Shown: positions 49,521-58,823, counted from the stretch's first letter. The stretch: DNA of 64,000 bases from Streptomyces sp. NBC_00414 (GCF_036038375.1 NZ_CP107935.1:5642001-5706000); one strand, 5' to 3'. Notes: a model not told the origin generated them from the sequence alone. Translations and numbers: made by a program.

Positions 49521-49964
49521 ATGGCCACCGTTGAACTCCGCTTCAGCGCGCTGCCCGAGCACGTCAGGACCGCCCGACTGGTGGCGGCAGCGGTGGCGCG
49601 CAGGGCCGGAGTGGACGAGGCCGTCCTCGACGAGGTCAGGCTCGCCGTCGGCGAAGCCTGCACCCGGGCCGTCGGCCTGCATCAGAGTGCCGGAATCTCG
49701 GCTCCTGTGCGGGTCTCGCTGATCGAGGAGGAGAAGCAGTTCTCCATCGAGGTCGGTGATGAGGCGCCGCACACGGTTCCCGGTGACAAGTCATCGGGTG
49801 CCCATGGCGGAGCCGACGGCGCGGACGTCGAGACCGAAGAGGACGAGATGGGCCTCGCGGTCATCAGCGGCCTCGTCGACGACGTGGAAGTGACCGCCGG
49901 TGAGAACGGCGGATTGATCAGGATGAGCTGGCCCACCACGCCGCCGGCCACGCTCGTTTCCTGA
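49521..49964 (+). CDS. BldG-partner ATP-binding protein (anti-sigma/RsbW-like, SCO3548-type)
   Basis: ATG at 49521 with a GAGGGGG box gives 147 residues. The HATPase_c fold has VLDEVRLAVGEACTRAVGLH, where the N-box carries Glu and not the usual Asn-Asp, and the G-box region DEMGLAVISGLVDDVEV. A central acidic loop (GADGADVETEEDEMG) replaces part of the ATP lid. The protein binds BldG in S. coelicolor as I recall. It probably antagonises a sigma factor when not sequestered. Intergenic distance to bldG is 152 bp, and both are probably co-transcribed. Confidence 0.92.
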   Translation: MATVELRFSALPEHVRTARLVAAAVARRAGVDEAVLDEVRLAVGEACTRAVGLHQSAGISAPVRVSLIEEEKQFSIEVGDEAPHTVPGDKSSGAHGGADGADVETEEDEMGLAVISGLVDDVEVTAGENGGLIRMSWPTTPPATLVS

Positions 49965-49993
49965 TCCACCCCCTAGGTACTGCCTCAACCTGT

Positions 49994-50026
49994 GCGAAAG
50001 GGCCCTGCTCACCAGGGCCCTTTCGC
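49994..50026 (+). terminator. Terminator of the bldG operon
   Basis: A perfect 14-bp stem GCGAAAGGGCCCTG/CAGGGCCCTTTCGC has a 5-nt loop. Confidence 0.9.
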
Positions 50027-50500
50027 ATGTCCGGCCGCGCCCGGGCCTGCCGCCCCGGCCATCTGCGGATCCCGCAGGTGTCGACAACCCCCTCCGGTCC
50101 GGACGTTTCCCGGCCGTCTCCCGGCCGGAGCCGCGGCGCCCGCCGCTACCCGGCCGTCCCGCAGGCCGTCCCGTCGGTCAGCCCTCCGATCACAGCAGCC
50201 GGCCGCCCCTCCGGTCCGCCGACGGTCCTTCAGGACGCCGTCCGGCGGCCATCCCGGCCGCCGCCCCGACAGCCGCCTCAACACCCCAGCGGTCGCCGTC
50301 CCGACGGCTCTCCCGGCGGCCCTCCCAGCGGCCAGGAGCCCCGGCTGCCGACCCACCGGCCACTCGCCCGTTGCCCTCGGGCTGCCCGTCGGCCGCCTCC
50401 GGCCCGTCGGCCGACCGGTCACCGGCCGTCGGTCGGCCGGTCACCGACTGCCGGACGACCGCTCGTTCGGCTTTCCGGCGGCTCCGGATCAAGCCATGCG
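50027..50500. other. GC-rich low-complexity intergenic block
   Basis: The block consists of CCGGCCG/GGCCGTC-like motifs. Open frames on both strands encode only Arg/Pro/Gly/Ala-rich strings and no recognisable protein. I see nothing functional beyond possible secondary structure. Confidence 0.5.
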
Positions 50501-50504
50501 TATT

Positions 50505-50548
50505 TCGTGAATGAATTCACGATCTGGATTACGATCAACAATACGATC
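50505..50548. promoter_or_regulatory. Operator-like palindrome and ACGATC triplet upstream of hppA
   Basis: TCGTGAATGAATTCACGA (50505-50522) is a perfect 8-2-8 inverted repeat. ACGATC occurs three times at exact 12-bp spacing (50519, 50531, 50543). Both lie in a markedly AT-rich island about 200 bp upstream of hppA. Confidence 0.5.
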
Positions 50549-50680
50549 AGCTTTACGCCGTGCCGCACGCCAATGGACCTGGCGTCAATGCGTTTGAGGC
50601 ATTACCTCTTTCGGACCCCCTGCGGATCCCCGGATCATTTGCTGAAGAGCATGCGAAGGCCAATTCCGCTTACCGCGCAC

Positions 50681-50716
50681 TGTTTTGATCAGGTTCCGGT
50701 ACCTACAATCCGTCCA
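50681..50716 (+). promoter_or_regulatory. Probable hppA promoter
   Basis: TACAAT at 50704-50709 is a good -10 element, with TGTTTT at 50681-50686 as a weak -35 at 17-bp spacing. The predicted start is about 50716, 36 bp before the hppA ATG. Confidence 0.5.
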
Positions 50717-50751
50717 CATCTTGAGCTCGGTCCAAGCGTCAAGGAGGACGA

Positions 50752-53157
50752 ATGGCGGGGCTTTCTACCCCTCATCAGTTTGACCAGCCCACTACCCTCG
50801 CAGCCGCAGTACTGACAGACGACAACCGCCTCATCGTGGTGGTGATCGCGGTCGTCGCCCTTGCGGCGCTTGCCGTCGCCGGGGTCCTGGTCCGCCAGGT
50901 GCTCGCGGCGGGCGAGGGCACCGACAGCATGAAGGAGATCGCGGTCGCGATCCAGGAGGGTGCGAATGCCTACCTGGGGCGGCAGATGCGTACCCTCGGG
51001 GTATTCGCCGTCGTGGTGTTCTTCCTGCTCATGCTGCTGCCCGCGGACGACTGGAATCAGCGTGCCGGCCGATCGGTCTTCTTCTTGATCGGTGCGGCGT
51101 TCTCGGCGACCACCGGATATATCGGCATGTGGCTCGCCGTACGCAGCAATGTTCGCGTGGCCGCCGCGGCACGGGAAGCGACCCCGGCGGAGGGTGAGCC
51201 CGAAAAGGATCTCACCGCCGTCTCGCACAAAGCCATGAAGATCGCTTTCCGCACGGGCGGCGTCGTCGGCATGTTCACGGTGGGGCTCGGTCTGCTCGGC
51301 GCCTCCTGTGTGGTGCTGGTGTACGCGGCCGACGCGCCGAAGGTCCTGGAGGGCTTCGGTCTCGGAGCCGCGCTGATCGCCATGTTCATGCGTGTCGGCG
51401 GCGGCATCTTCACCAAGGCGGCCGACGTCGGCGCCGACCTGGTCGGCAAGGTCGAGCAGGGCATCCCGGAGGACGATCCGCGCAACGCCGCGACCATCGC
51501 GGACAACGTGGGCGACAACGTCGGCGACTGCGCCGGTATGGCCGCCGACCTCTTCGAGTCGTACGCCGTCACGCTCGTCGCCGCGCTGATCCTCGGCAAG
51601 GCGGCGTTCGGCGACTCCGGGCTCGCCTTCCCGCTGATCGTGCCCGCGATCGGTGTGGTCACGGCGATGATCGGCATCTTCGCGGTCGCTCCGCGCCGTG
51701 CGGACCGCAGCGGGATGAGCGCCATCAACCGTGGCTTCTTCATCTCCGCGGTGATCTCGCTGGTGCTGGTGGCCGTGGCCGTCTTCGTCTACCTGCCCTC
51801 CTCGTACGCGGACCTGGACGGCGTCACGGACGAGGCCATCCTCGGCAAGTCGGGCGACCCGCGGATCCTCGCGCTCCTCGCGGTCGCCATCGGCATCGTG
51901 CTGGCCGCGCTGATCCAGCAACTGACCGGCTACTTCACCGAGACGACCCGTCGCCCGGTGAAGGACATCGGCAAGACCTCGCTCACCGGCCCGGCCACCG
52001 TCGTCCTCGCCGGTATCTCGCTCGGTCTCGAATCGGCCGTCTACACCGCTCTGTTGATCGGCCTCGGCGTCTACGGGGCCTTCCTGCTCGGCGGTACGTC
52101 GATCATGCTGGCCCTGTTCGCGGTGGCCCTCGCCGGAACGGGTCTGCTCACCACGGTCGGCGTCATCGTCGCCATGGACACCTTCGGGCCGGTCTCCGAC
52201 AACGCGCAGGGCATCGCCGAGATGTCGGGCGACGTCGAGGGCGCGGGTGCGCAGGTGCTCACCGACCTGGACGCCGTCGGCAACACGACCAAGGCCATCA
52301 CGAAGGGGATCGCCATCGCCACCGCGGTACTGGCGGCGGCGGCGCTCTTCGGCTCGTACCGGGATGCCATCCTCACGGCCGCGAACGACGTGGGGCAGAA
52401 GGTCTCGGGTCCGGGCGCTCCGATGAACCTGATGATGGACATCTCGCAGCCCAACAACCTCGTCGGGCTCATCGCGGGCGCCGCGGTCGTCTTCCTCTTC
52501 TCGGGGCTGGCGATCAACGCGGTGTCCCGGTCGGCCGGGGCCGTGGTCTACGAGGTGCGGCGGCAGTTCCGCGAGCGCCCCGGGATCATGGACTACAGCG
52601 AGAAGCCCGAGTACGGGCGCGTCGTCGACATCTGTACGAAGGACGCGCTGCGCGAGCTGACCACGCCCGGTCTGCTCGCCGTACTGACGCCGATCGCGAT
52701 CGGGTTCACACTCGGGGTCGGCGCGCTCGGCGCGTTCCTCGCGGGCGCCATCGGCACCGGCACGCTGATGGCGGTCTTCCTCGCCAACTCCGGTGGCGCG
52801 TGGGACAACGCCAAGAAACTCGTCGAGGACGGCCACCACGGCGGCAAGGGCAGCGAGGCCCATGCCGCGACGGTGATCGGCGACACGATCGGCGACCCCT
52901 TCAAGGACACCGCAGGACCCGCGATCAACCCTCTCCTGAAGGTGATGAACCTGGTGGCGCTGCTCATCGCGCCGGCGGTCGTCAAATTCAGCTACGGCGA
53001 GGACAAGAGCGTGGGCATGCGGGTCCTCATCGCGGCGCTCTCGTTCCTCGTGATCGTGGGCGCGGTGTACGTGTCCAAGCGGCGCGGCATCGCCGTGGGC
53101 GACGAAGGCAACTCCGAGCGGGTGGCCAAGTCGGCGGATCCGGCGGTGGTTTCGTAG
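50752..53157 (+). CDS. hppA: H+-translocating inorganic pyrophosphatase HppA
   Basis: ATG at 50752 with AAGGAGG gives 801 residues and about 16 membrane helices. The pyrophosphate-binding signatures are present: KAADVGADLVGKVEQGIPED (DVGADLVGKVE), DNVGDNVGDCAGMAADLFES, and the C-terminal TVIGDTIGDPFKDTAGPAIN. In GNTTKAITKG a Lys occupies the site that separates K+-independent from K+-dependent enzymes, indicating a K+-independent proton pump. It uses pyrophosphate to pump protons across the membrane. A strong terminator follows. Confidence 0.97.
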   Translation: MAGLSTPHQFDQPTTLAAAVLTDDNRLIVVVIAVVALAALAVAGVLVRQVLAAGEGTDSMKEIAVAIQEGANAYLGRQMRTLGVFAVVVFFLLMLLPADDWNQRAGRSVFFLIGAAFSATTGYIGMWLAVRSNVRVAAAAREATPAEGEPEKDLTAVSHKAMKIAFRTGGVVGMFTVGLGLLGASCVVLVYAADAPKVLEGFGLGAALIAMFMRVGGGIFTKAADVGADLVGKVEQGIPEDDPRNAATIADNVGDNVGDCAGMAADLFESYAVTLVAALILGKAAFGDSGLAFPLIVPAIGVVTAMIGIFAVAPRRADRSGMSAINRGFFISAVISLVLVAVAVFVYLPSSYADLDGVTDEAILGKSGDPRILALLAVAIGIVLAALIQQLTGYFTETTRRPVKDIGKTSLTGPATVVLAGISLGLESAVYTALLIGLGVYGAFLLGGTSIMLALFAVALAGTGLLTTVGVIVAMDTFGPVSDNAQGIAEMSGDVEGAGAQVLTDLDAVGNTTKAITKGIAIATAVLAAAALFGSYRDAILTAANDVGQKVSGPGAPMNLMMDISQPNNLVGLIAGAAVVFLFSGLAINAVSRSAGAVVYEVRRQFRERPGIMDYSEKPEYGRVVDICTKDALRELTTPGLLAVLTPIAIGFTLGVGALGAFLAGAIGTGTLMAVFLANSGGAWDNAKKLVEDGHHGGKGSEAHAATVIGDTIGDPFKDTAGPAINPLLKVMNLVALLIAPAVVKFSYGEDKSVGMRVLIAALSFLVIVGAVYVSKRRGIAVGDEGNSERVAKSADPAVVS

Positions 53158-53190
53158 CCTCCGGGCCATCGGCTGAGCGGTTCCGCCCAA

Positions 53191-53234
53191 CGGGCGGGCG
53201 GACGGCGCGTACTGACGTGCCGTCCGCCCGCCCG
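53191..53234 (+). terminator. Terminator after hppA
   Basis: Perfect 16-bp arms CGGGCGGGCGGACGGC/GCCGTCCGCCCGCCCG lie about 35 bp past the hppA stop. Confidence 0.9.
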
Positions 53235-53389
53235 CGTGTGTGTACGCCCTGTTTCGTGAGCCTTATCTCGCCCGGCCCTTACCTGGTGCAAATGGCTCTA
53301 ATAGTGGTCCAAACGGATGTTCGTCACGGTGGTGCGGCCCGCTTGGCGTGTATGTTCCGGGGCCGAGAGCCATGGAAGGGACCAATCCG

Positions 53390-53965
53390 GTGAACAAGAA
53401 GCTCGCGGCCGCGCTGTCCGGCGGTGCGGTACTGGTACTGGCGCTGTCGGGATGCAGCAGTAGTGACGACAACGGCGACAAGCTGAACGACTGGGCCAAG
53501 CAGGTCTGTGACGCGGTGAAGCCGCAGGCCAAGAAGATCTCGGCCGCCAACACCTCCATCCAGCAGCAGACCTCGGACAACAGCACCCCGGCGGACGTCC
53601 AGAAGACCGACGCCCAGGCCTTCCAGGACATGTCCGACGCCTACAAGGCGATCGGTGCTGCCGTGAACAAGGCGGGTGCGCCGGACGTGGAGGGCGGCGA
53701 GAAGAAGAAGACGGACGCCGTCAAGGAGCTCAACACCATCTCCGCGTCGTACGGCGACCTCAAGAAGCAGGTCGACGACCTCGACACGAAGGACCAGGCG
53801 AAGTTCGCCGACGGTCTGAAGGGGATCGCCACCCAGCTGGACAAGCTGAGTCAGAGCGGCAACGACGCCCTCGCGAAGCTGGAGGAGGGCGACGTGGGCA
53901 AGGCGATGGCCAAGCAGGAGAGCTGCAAGAGCGCGTCCCCGTCGGCTGCGGCGACGAAGAGCTGA
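53390..53965 (+). CDS. Small secreted lipoprotein, function unknown
   Basis: GTG at 53390 (GAAGGGA upstream; ATG 53372 is possible) gives 191 residues. The lipoprotein signal is NKKLAAALSGGAVLVLALSG with the lipobox Cys in LSGC. The mature part is hydrophilic and predicted helical, with Lys/Asp/Ser-rich segments and three cysteines including the lipidated one (QVCDAVKP and QESCKS). I do not recognise a catalytic motif. It follows hppA, separated by a terminator. Confidence 0.83.
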   Translation: MNKKLAAALSGGAVLVLALSGCSSSDDNGDKLNDWAKQVCDAVKPQAKKISAANTSIQQQTSDNSTPADVQKTDAQAFQDMSDAYKAIGAAVNKAGAPDVEGGEKKKTDAVKELNTISASYGDLKKQVDDLDTKDQAKFADGLKGIATQLDKLSQSGNDALAKLEEGDVGKAMAKQESCKSASPSAAATKS

Positions 53966-54229
53966 CCTTCGGCACGACGGCCCGGTACGGACCGGTGCGG
54001 CCGGCACGGACCGGTACCGCGCGGCCCGGCGCGGGGAGTGTTCAGGCACTCCGGCGCCGGGCCCGGCCATGTCCGGCCGCGGTTCCGGTGACCCGGCCTT
54101 GTCTGCCGCGGCTCGGGTGACCCGGGGCTGTCCGGCCGCGACTCCGGAGAACCCGGTCGGCCGCCGAAAATGTGCCCGCGATGGCAGCGGGCCGCCCGCC
54201 CTGCGCCGTTCGCGCGTCACAATGGGCGG
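53966..54229. repeat. Intergenic region with three imperfect ~30-bp tandem repeats
   Basis: Units starting at 54067, 54097 and 54126 share the pattern TGTCCGGCCGCG...GGTGACCCGG. The region between the lipoprotein and methyltransferase genes contains no gene. Confidence 0.75.
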
Positions 54230-55750
54230 GTGAGTAACACCAGCCTGGCACCGCTGCCCTCGTCCGACCGTACCGACGTCACCGCACGGCTGCGGGACGC
54301 CCTCCTGGGCGCCTCCTTCAGCGCCGACGGGCTGCTCGACCTGCTCGGAGCCCCCGCGTACGCGGCGCTGGCACGCAGCGAGACCGTGCCCGCGCTCCGG
54401 GCCACCCGGGGCGACTCCCCGCTGGAAGCACTCGTACGACTGTTCCTGCTGCAGCAGCCCGTGCCGCACGCGCGCGTGGCGGACGTCCTGCCGGTGGAGG
54501 ACTGCCTGGAGGGCGGCTGGCTGACCCGCGTCGGCGGGGACGAGGTCGCGGCGGTCGTCGACGTACGGCCGTACGGCGGACCGGGCGGCGAGGACTGGTT
54601 CATCGTCTCGGACCTGGGCTGCGCGGTCGGCGGGGCCGGCGGCATCGGCAGCCAGGACGAAGGTGTCGTACTCGGCGTGGGCGGCGCGTCCACCACCCTC
54701 GCGGGCATCACCGTGCGCACCCCCGTCGCCGCCGCGCTCGACCTCGGCACCGGCTCGGGGATCCAGGCGCTGCACGCCGCACAGCACGCCACGCGCGTGA
54801 GCGCGACCGACCTCAACCCCCGCGCGCTGCACATCACCGCGCTCACCCTCGCCCTGTCCGGGGCTCCGGCGGCCGACCTGCGCGAGGGCTCCCTGTTCGA
54901 ACCGGTGGGCGACGAGACGTTCGACCTCATCGTCTCGAACCCGCCCTTCGTGATCTCCCCCGGCGCCCGGCTCACCTACCGCGACGGCGGGATGGGCGGC
55001 GACGATCTGTGCCGCACGCTCGTCCAGCAGGCGGGCGACCACCTGAACGACGGGGGATACGCGCAGTTCCTGGCCAACTGGCAGCACGTCGAGGGCGAGG
55101 ACTGGCAGGACCGGCTGCGCTCCTGGGTGCCGCGCGGCTGCGACGCGTGGATCGTGCAGCGCGAGGTGCAGGACGTCACGCAGTACGCCGAGCTGTGGCT
55201 GCGTGACGCGGGCGACCACCACGGCGACCCCGTGGAGTACCAGGCGCGGTACGACGCCTGGCTGGACGAGTTCGAGGCGCGGAAGGTGAAGGCCGTCGGC
55301 TTCGGCTGGATCACGCTGCGCAGGACGACGGCGGAGCTGCCCTCGGTCGTCCTGGAGGAGTGGCCGCACTCCGTCGAGCAGCCGCTCGGCGACACCGTGC
55401 GCGCGCATTTCGAGCGGGTCGACTATCTGCGGGCGCACGACGACGCGGCCCTGCTGGAGGCGCACTTCAGGCTGGTCGGCGAGATCGTGCAGGAGCAGGT
55501 GGGACTGCCCGGCGCCGAGGACCCGGAGCACGTCGTGCTGCGCCAGCACCGCGGAATGCGGCGGGCCACGAAGGTGGACACCGTCGGCGCGGGTTTCGCG
55601 GGCGTCTGCGACGGCACGCTGAGCGCGGGGCGCATCCTGGACGCCATCGCCCAACTGGTCGGAGAGGACCCGGTGCTGCTGCGCGACCGGACGCCCGCCC
55701 AGATCCGGCTGCTGGTCGAGCAGGGCTTCATCGAGCCCGCGCCCCACTGA
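54230..55750 (+). CDS. Class I SAM-dependent methyltransferase with N-terminal DUF7059-type domain
   Basis: GTG at 54230 gives 506 residues. The N-terminal 150 residues are helical (DALLGASFSADGLLDLLGAP, LEALVRLFLLQQPVPHARV). The Rossmann methyltransferase core has ALDLGTGSGIQALHAAQHAT, ATDLNPRALHITAL and the NPPF motif LIVSNPPFVISPGARLTYRD as in HemK/RlmG-type amino-methyltransferases of Gln, Asn or guanine. A long C-terminal extension follows. The NPPF motif favours modification of a polar amide or amino group. The target is unknown. Confidence 0.89.
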   Translation: MSNTSLAPLPSSDRTDVTARLRDALLGASFSADGLLDLLGAPAYAALARSETVPALRATRGDSPLEALVRLFLLQQPVPHARVADVLPVEDCLEGGWLTRVGGDEVAAVVDVRPYGGPGGEDWFIVSDLGCAVGGAGGIGSQDEGVVLGVGGASTTLAGITVRTPVAAALDLGTGSGIQALHAAQHATRVSATDLNPRALHITALTLALSGAPAADLREGSLFEPVGDETFDLIVSNPPFVISPGARLTYRDGGMGGDDLCRTLVQQAGDHLNDGGYAQFLANWQHVEGEDWQDRLRSWVPRGCDAWIVQREVQDVTQYAELWLRDAGDHHGDPVEYQARYDAWLDEFEARKVKAVGFGWITLRRTTAELPSVVLEEWPHSVEQPLGDTVRAHFERVDYLRAHDDAALLEAHFRLVGEIVQEQVGLPGAEDPEHVVLRQHRGMRRATKVDTVGAGFAGVCDGTLSAGRILDAIAQLVGEDPVLLRDRTPAQIRLLVEQGFIEPAPH

Positions 55751-56072
55751 CGCCCCGGCTTCCGTGATCCCGCCCGGTGACGCCCTCCGCCTACTCGATT
55801 CCGGGGAGGTCACGTACGCGGCGCGGTGACGTCCGGGCGGACCGGGAGGTGGCCCGACGGGCTTCCAGGGCCCGCCGGGTGACGTGAAATCGTCGTCGGC
55901 GGGCGGGCGGGAGCGCCACGGCTGATGCGTGTCCGCACCCATGAGCCTGATGCGCCGGTTCTGGCACGATTGGTCCGCAAAAGGGCTCCTGTCAGTGGTG
56001 CGTGCGAAGCTACCTTCGAGAGACAGAACGCACGCGTCCTCGGGGGAGGCGCGCTGTCTCGGGGGAGGCTGT
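55751..56072. other. Leader region of the Ser/Thr kinase gene
   Basis: The 322 bases contain no gene. The CTCGGGGGAGGC motif occurs twice 20 bp apart (56038-56049 and 56058-56069), the second serving as the kinase ribosome site. Confidence 0.6.
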
Positions 56073-58403
56073 ATGTCGGGGGACACGCCGGGTCGGGGTG
56101 AAGGCAGGCTGATCAGCGGGCGGTACCGGCTGCTGCGCACGCTGGGTGCGGGCGGCATGGGCCGGGTCTGGCTCGCGTACGACGAGGAGTTGGCCTGCGA
56201 GGTCTCCGTGAAGGAGATCAACCTGGATGTGCCGATGGACTCGGGCGAGTCCGCGGGCGAGGCTGCCGAAAGGGTGGAGCCGCAGGCCCAGGAGCGTATC
56301 GCCCGGGCCCGCAGCGAGGCACGGAACGCGGCACGGCTGCGCGGCCACCCGCATGTGGCCACCGTGCACGACGTGTTGATGCACGAGGGGCTGCCCTGGA
56401 TCGTCATGGAGTTCGTGCCGGACGCGGTCGACCTCCAGACGGTGATCCGGCGGTCGGGGCCGCTGACGCCCGGGCAGACCGCCCGGATCGGGCTCGGCGT
56501 GCTCGACGCGCTCACCGCCGGGCACCGGATCGGGATCCTCCACCGGGACGTGAAACCCGCCAACATCCTTCTGGCCCCGGACGCTTCGGGCGACCCCTTC
56601 GCGCGCGTGCTGCTCACCGACTACGGCATCGCGCTCCAGCCCGAGTCCCGTGAGCCCCGGCTCACCGCCACCGCCGGCATCCTCGGCACGCCCGGCTATC
56701 TCTCGCCGGAGCGCGCCCGGGGCGAGCCGCCCACTCCCGCCGCCGACATGTTCTCGCTCGGCGCCACGCTGTACGCGACGGTCGAGGGGCGCGGCCCGTT
56801 CGACCGGCACGGGGAGTACGCGACCCTGACGGCCCTGCTGAGCGAGGAGCCCACCCCACCGGAGCGAGCGGGTGAGCTGGCGCCGGTGCTGCACGGACTG
56901 CTGGTGAAGGACCCGGTGCGCAGGTTCTCGCCGGAGGCGGTGTCGCGCGGGCTGGAGCGGGTGCTGCGGAGCCCGGCGGGCGGGGTGTTCGGGCCGCCGC
57001 CCGGGGTGGTTCCGGGCGGCGGGGCCGCGGCAGCCGGTGGCGGGCCCGAGTGGTCGACACCGACTCCCGGGTCCGCGCCCGCCGCGGGGCAGGGGGCTCC
57101 ATGGGGAGGCAGCGGGGGCCGGGCTCCCGCCTCCACGCCGGGCTCCGGGCCGCCCGGCCCACTCGCCGAGACTCCCGGCGGTTCGTCCCCGCCCGGGAAC
57201 CCGCCGCAGTTGCCGCCCGCGCACACCCCGCGGAGCCGCAACACTCCGCAGACACCGCACACCCCGGGCGGTCCCTCTCCGCAGGGTCCGCCGGGCGGCG
57301 GCCAGGACCCCTGGCAGGGGCCCGGCGCGCAGGCTCCGTACCGGGCTTGGAATCCGTACGCGGGCGAGTCCTCCTCGCCGTACGGGAACAGCGGATATCC
57401 CCAGCCGCCGCAGCCCTACGGGGGCGTCGGTCCGGTCTCGCCCCACGCCGGCGGCGGATCCCCGCCCTACGGGAGCGGTCCGACGGCGGTCACCGATGCC
57501 GACGGCGGCCGGGGCGACAGGCGACGCGTCCTGTCCACCGCCGCGGTCCTCACGGTCGTCGCGGCGTTGGTGCTGGTGGTCGGCGGCGCAGCGCTGGCGG
57601 TCGTCACGTTCGGCGGTGACGACAAGAAGGGGGCGAAGACCGGCGGCACGACACCGCCCTCGTCGGACGACACGGGGCCGGCCCTCCCGTACGGCAAGAA
57701 GGTGGGACTCACCAAGCCGTTGAAGACCGGGGACTGTGTGCGGACCGTCTGGTCCGCGACGCCGTTCAAGTCGGTGCCGAACCTCGGCGTCGTGGACTGC
57801 GCGAAGGACTGGCCGGACGGCCAGGTGGTGGCGGTGGACACGGCGGCCGACTACGCCGACGCCCGCGCCGCGGGGGCGAGGCGCTGCGAGCGGCAGGGCG
57901 AGGAGATCGCCGAGGCGCTGCCCGACGCGGAGCTCTACACCGTGACGCCGACGGAGCGCGGCTTCGAGGCGGCCGAGGCCCGTACGGCATGTCTCGTACT
58001 CGGACGGCATGCCGCCATCGGTGGCGCGGTGGGCCGTTTCCGGGAGGACGGGGCGCAGCTGTCGGCCGGTCAGATGGGCATCGGTGACTGCTGGATCGTC
58101 GAGTTGGAGAAGGACACCTACAAGGCTTCGCTGGCCGATTGCGCCGAGCTGCACAGCGACCAGGTGATAGGCGTCGTCCCGGCCCCGGCGAACATGAACT
58201 ACCAGAAGGGCATCGACAACGCGAACAAGCTCTGCAGCAACAGGTTCGAGTCGACCTGGGCGCCCGACACCGAGCGTGTCGTCTACGGCTGGATAGCCGA
58301 CAAGTACTCCTGGAACCAGGGATTCACCAAGGCGGTGTGCACGGTGAGCCGCGCCGACGGCACGCAGACGAGCGGAAAGATATCGGAGCCCGGCGCGGTG
58401 TGA
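56073..58403 (+). CDS. Receptor-type serine/threonine protein kinase (PknB-like kinase domain, extracellular Cys-rich sensor)
   Basis: ATG at 56073 after GGGGGAGG gives 776 residues. The kinase domain (residues 14-285) has GAGGMGRVW, catalytic Lys47 in VSVKEI, H157-R-D-V-K-P-A-N with Asp159, and DYG (183-185) in place of DFG. A Pro/Gly-rich juxtamembrane linker of about 200 residues leads to one transmembrane helix (VLTVVAALVLVVGGAALAVV). The extracellular domain (from about 530) contains about seven cysteines in pairs (GDCVRTVW, VVDCAKDW, GDCWIVEL, ADCAELH), resembling septum-formation-like sensor domains. The ligand and substrates are unknown. Confidence 0.92.
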   Translation: MSGDTPGRGEGRLISGRYRLLRTLGAGGMGRVWLAYDEELACEVSVKEINLDVPMDSGESAGEAAERVEPQAQERIARARSEARNAARLRGHPHVATVHDVLMHEGLPWIVMEFVPDAVDLQTVIRRSGPLTPGQTARIGLGVLDALTAGHRIGILHRDVKPANILLAPDASGDPFARVLLTDYGIALQPESREPRLTATAGILGTPGYLSPERARGEPPTPAADMFSLGATLYATVEGRGPFDRHGEYATLTALLSEEPTPPERAGELAPVLHGLLVKDPVRRFSPEAVSRGLERVLRSPAGGVFGPPPGVVPGGGAAAAGGGPEWSTPTPGSAPAAGQGAPWGGSGGRAPASTPGSGPPGPLAETPGGSSPPGNPPQLPPAHTPRSRNTPQTPHTPGGPSPQGPPGGGQDPWQGPGAQAPYRAWNPYAGESSSPYGNSGYPQPPQPYGGVGPVSPHAGGGSPPYGSGPTAVTDADGGRGDRRRVLSTAAVLTVVAALVLVVGGAALAVVTFGGDDKKGAKTGGTTPPSSDDTGPALPYGKKVGLTKPLKTGDCVRTVWSATPFKSVPNLGVVDCAKDWPDGQVVAVDTAADYADARAAGARRCERQGEEIAEALPDAELYTVTPTERGFEAAEARTACLVLGRHAAIGGAVGRFREDGAQLSAGQMGIGDCWIVELEKDTYKASLADCAELHSDQVIGVVPAPANMNYQKGIDNANKLCSNRFESTWAPDTERVVYGWIADKYSWNQGFTKAVCTVSRADGTQTSGKISEPGAV

Positions 58404-58625
58404 CGGACTCCACCCGAAGGCGTGGTCGGCTCCGTACACACGCGGTGGCCGATCCCGCGCGGTCACGGTGCGGCCGCGGTGTGAGCCGTCCCGCATCGGG
58501 GCGCACGGAGCCGGCCGCCTTGTGTTCACCCCTGGTTGGGCTTCCGGTCTCCCGGAGGTGCCAGCGTCCCGACCGGGGGCACGCAAGGGCGGGACCCAGG
58601 ACACGCGAGGGCGAAGGGACGAGCC

Positions 58626-58823
58626 ATGGAGAGCGGACCGGCGATCTTCACGGGGTCGGTGTTCGCCCTGTTCGGAGGCGGACTGCTGCTGTGGACCGCG
58701 GTCCGGCTGCGGCAGCGCGCCCCCGTCGCCCACGGAGTGGGCCCCGTCACCTCTGCGGCGGTCGCGGGCTTCGCCGGGACGGCTGCCGTGCTTCTCGCCG
58801 TGTGGTGTTTCACTCGCCTCTGA
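58626..58823 (+). CDS. Small two-helix membrane protein (65 aa)
   Basis: ATG at 58626 with AAGGGA upstream gives 65 residues, with two hydrophobic segments (AIFTGSVFALFGGGLLLWTA and SAAVAGFAGTAAVLLAVWCF) joined by RLRQRAPVAHGV. No family recognised. It lies between the kinase and topA genes in the same direction. Confidence 0.6.
   Translation: MESGPAIFTGSVFALFGGGLLLWTAVRLRQRAPVAHGVGPVTSAAVAGFAGTAAVLLAVWCFTRL

Noticed and set aside
49992..50815. Open frames before hppA on both strands
   Set aside because: Translations are Arg/Pro/Ala low-complexity strings and the region upstream of hppA is promoter-like.
55970..55995. TGGCACG-type sigma-54 promoter upstream of the kinase gene
   Set aside because: Streptomyces have no sigma-54, and the -12 GC element does not fit.
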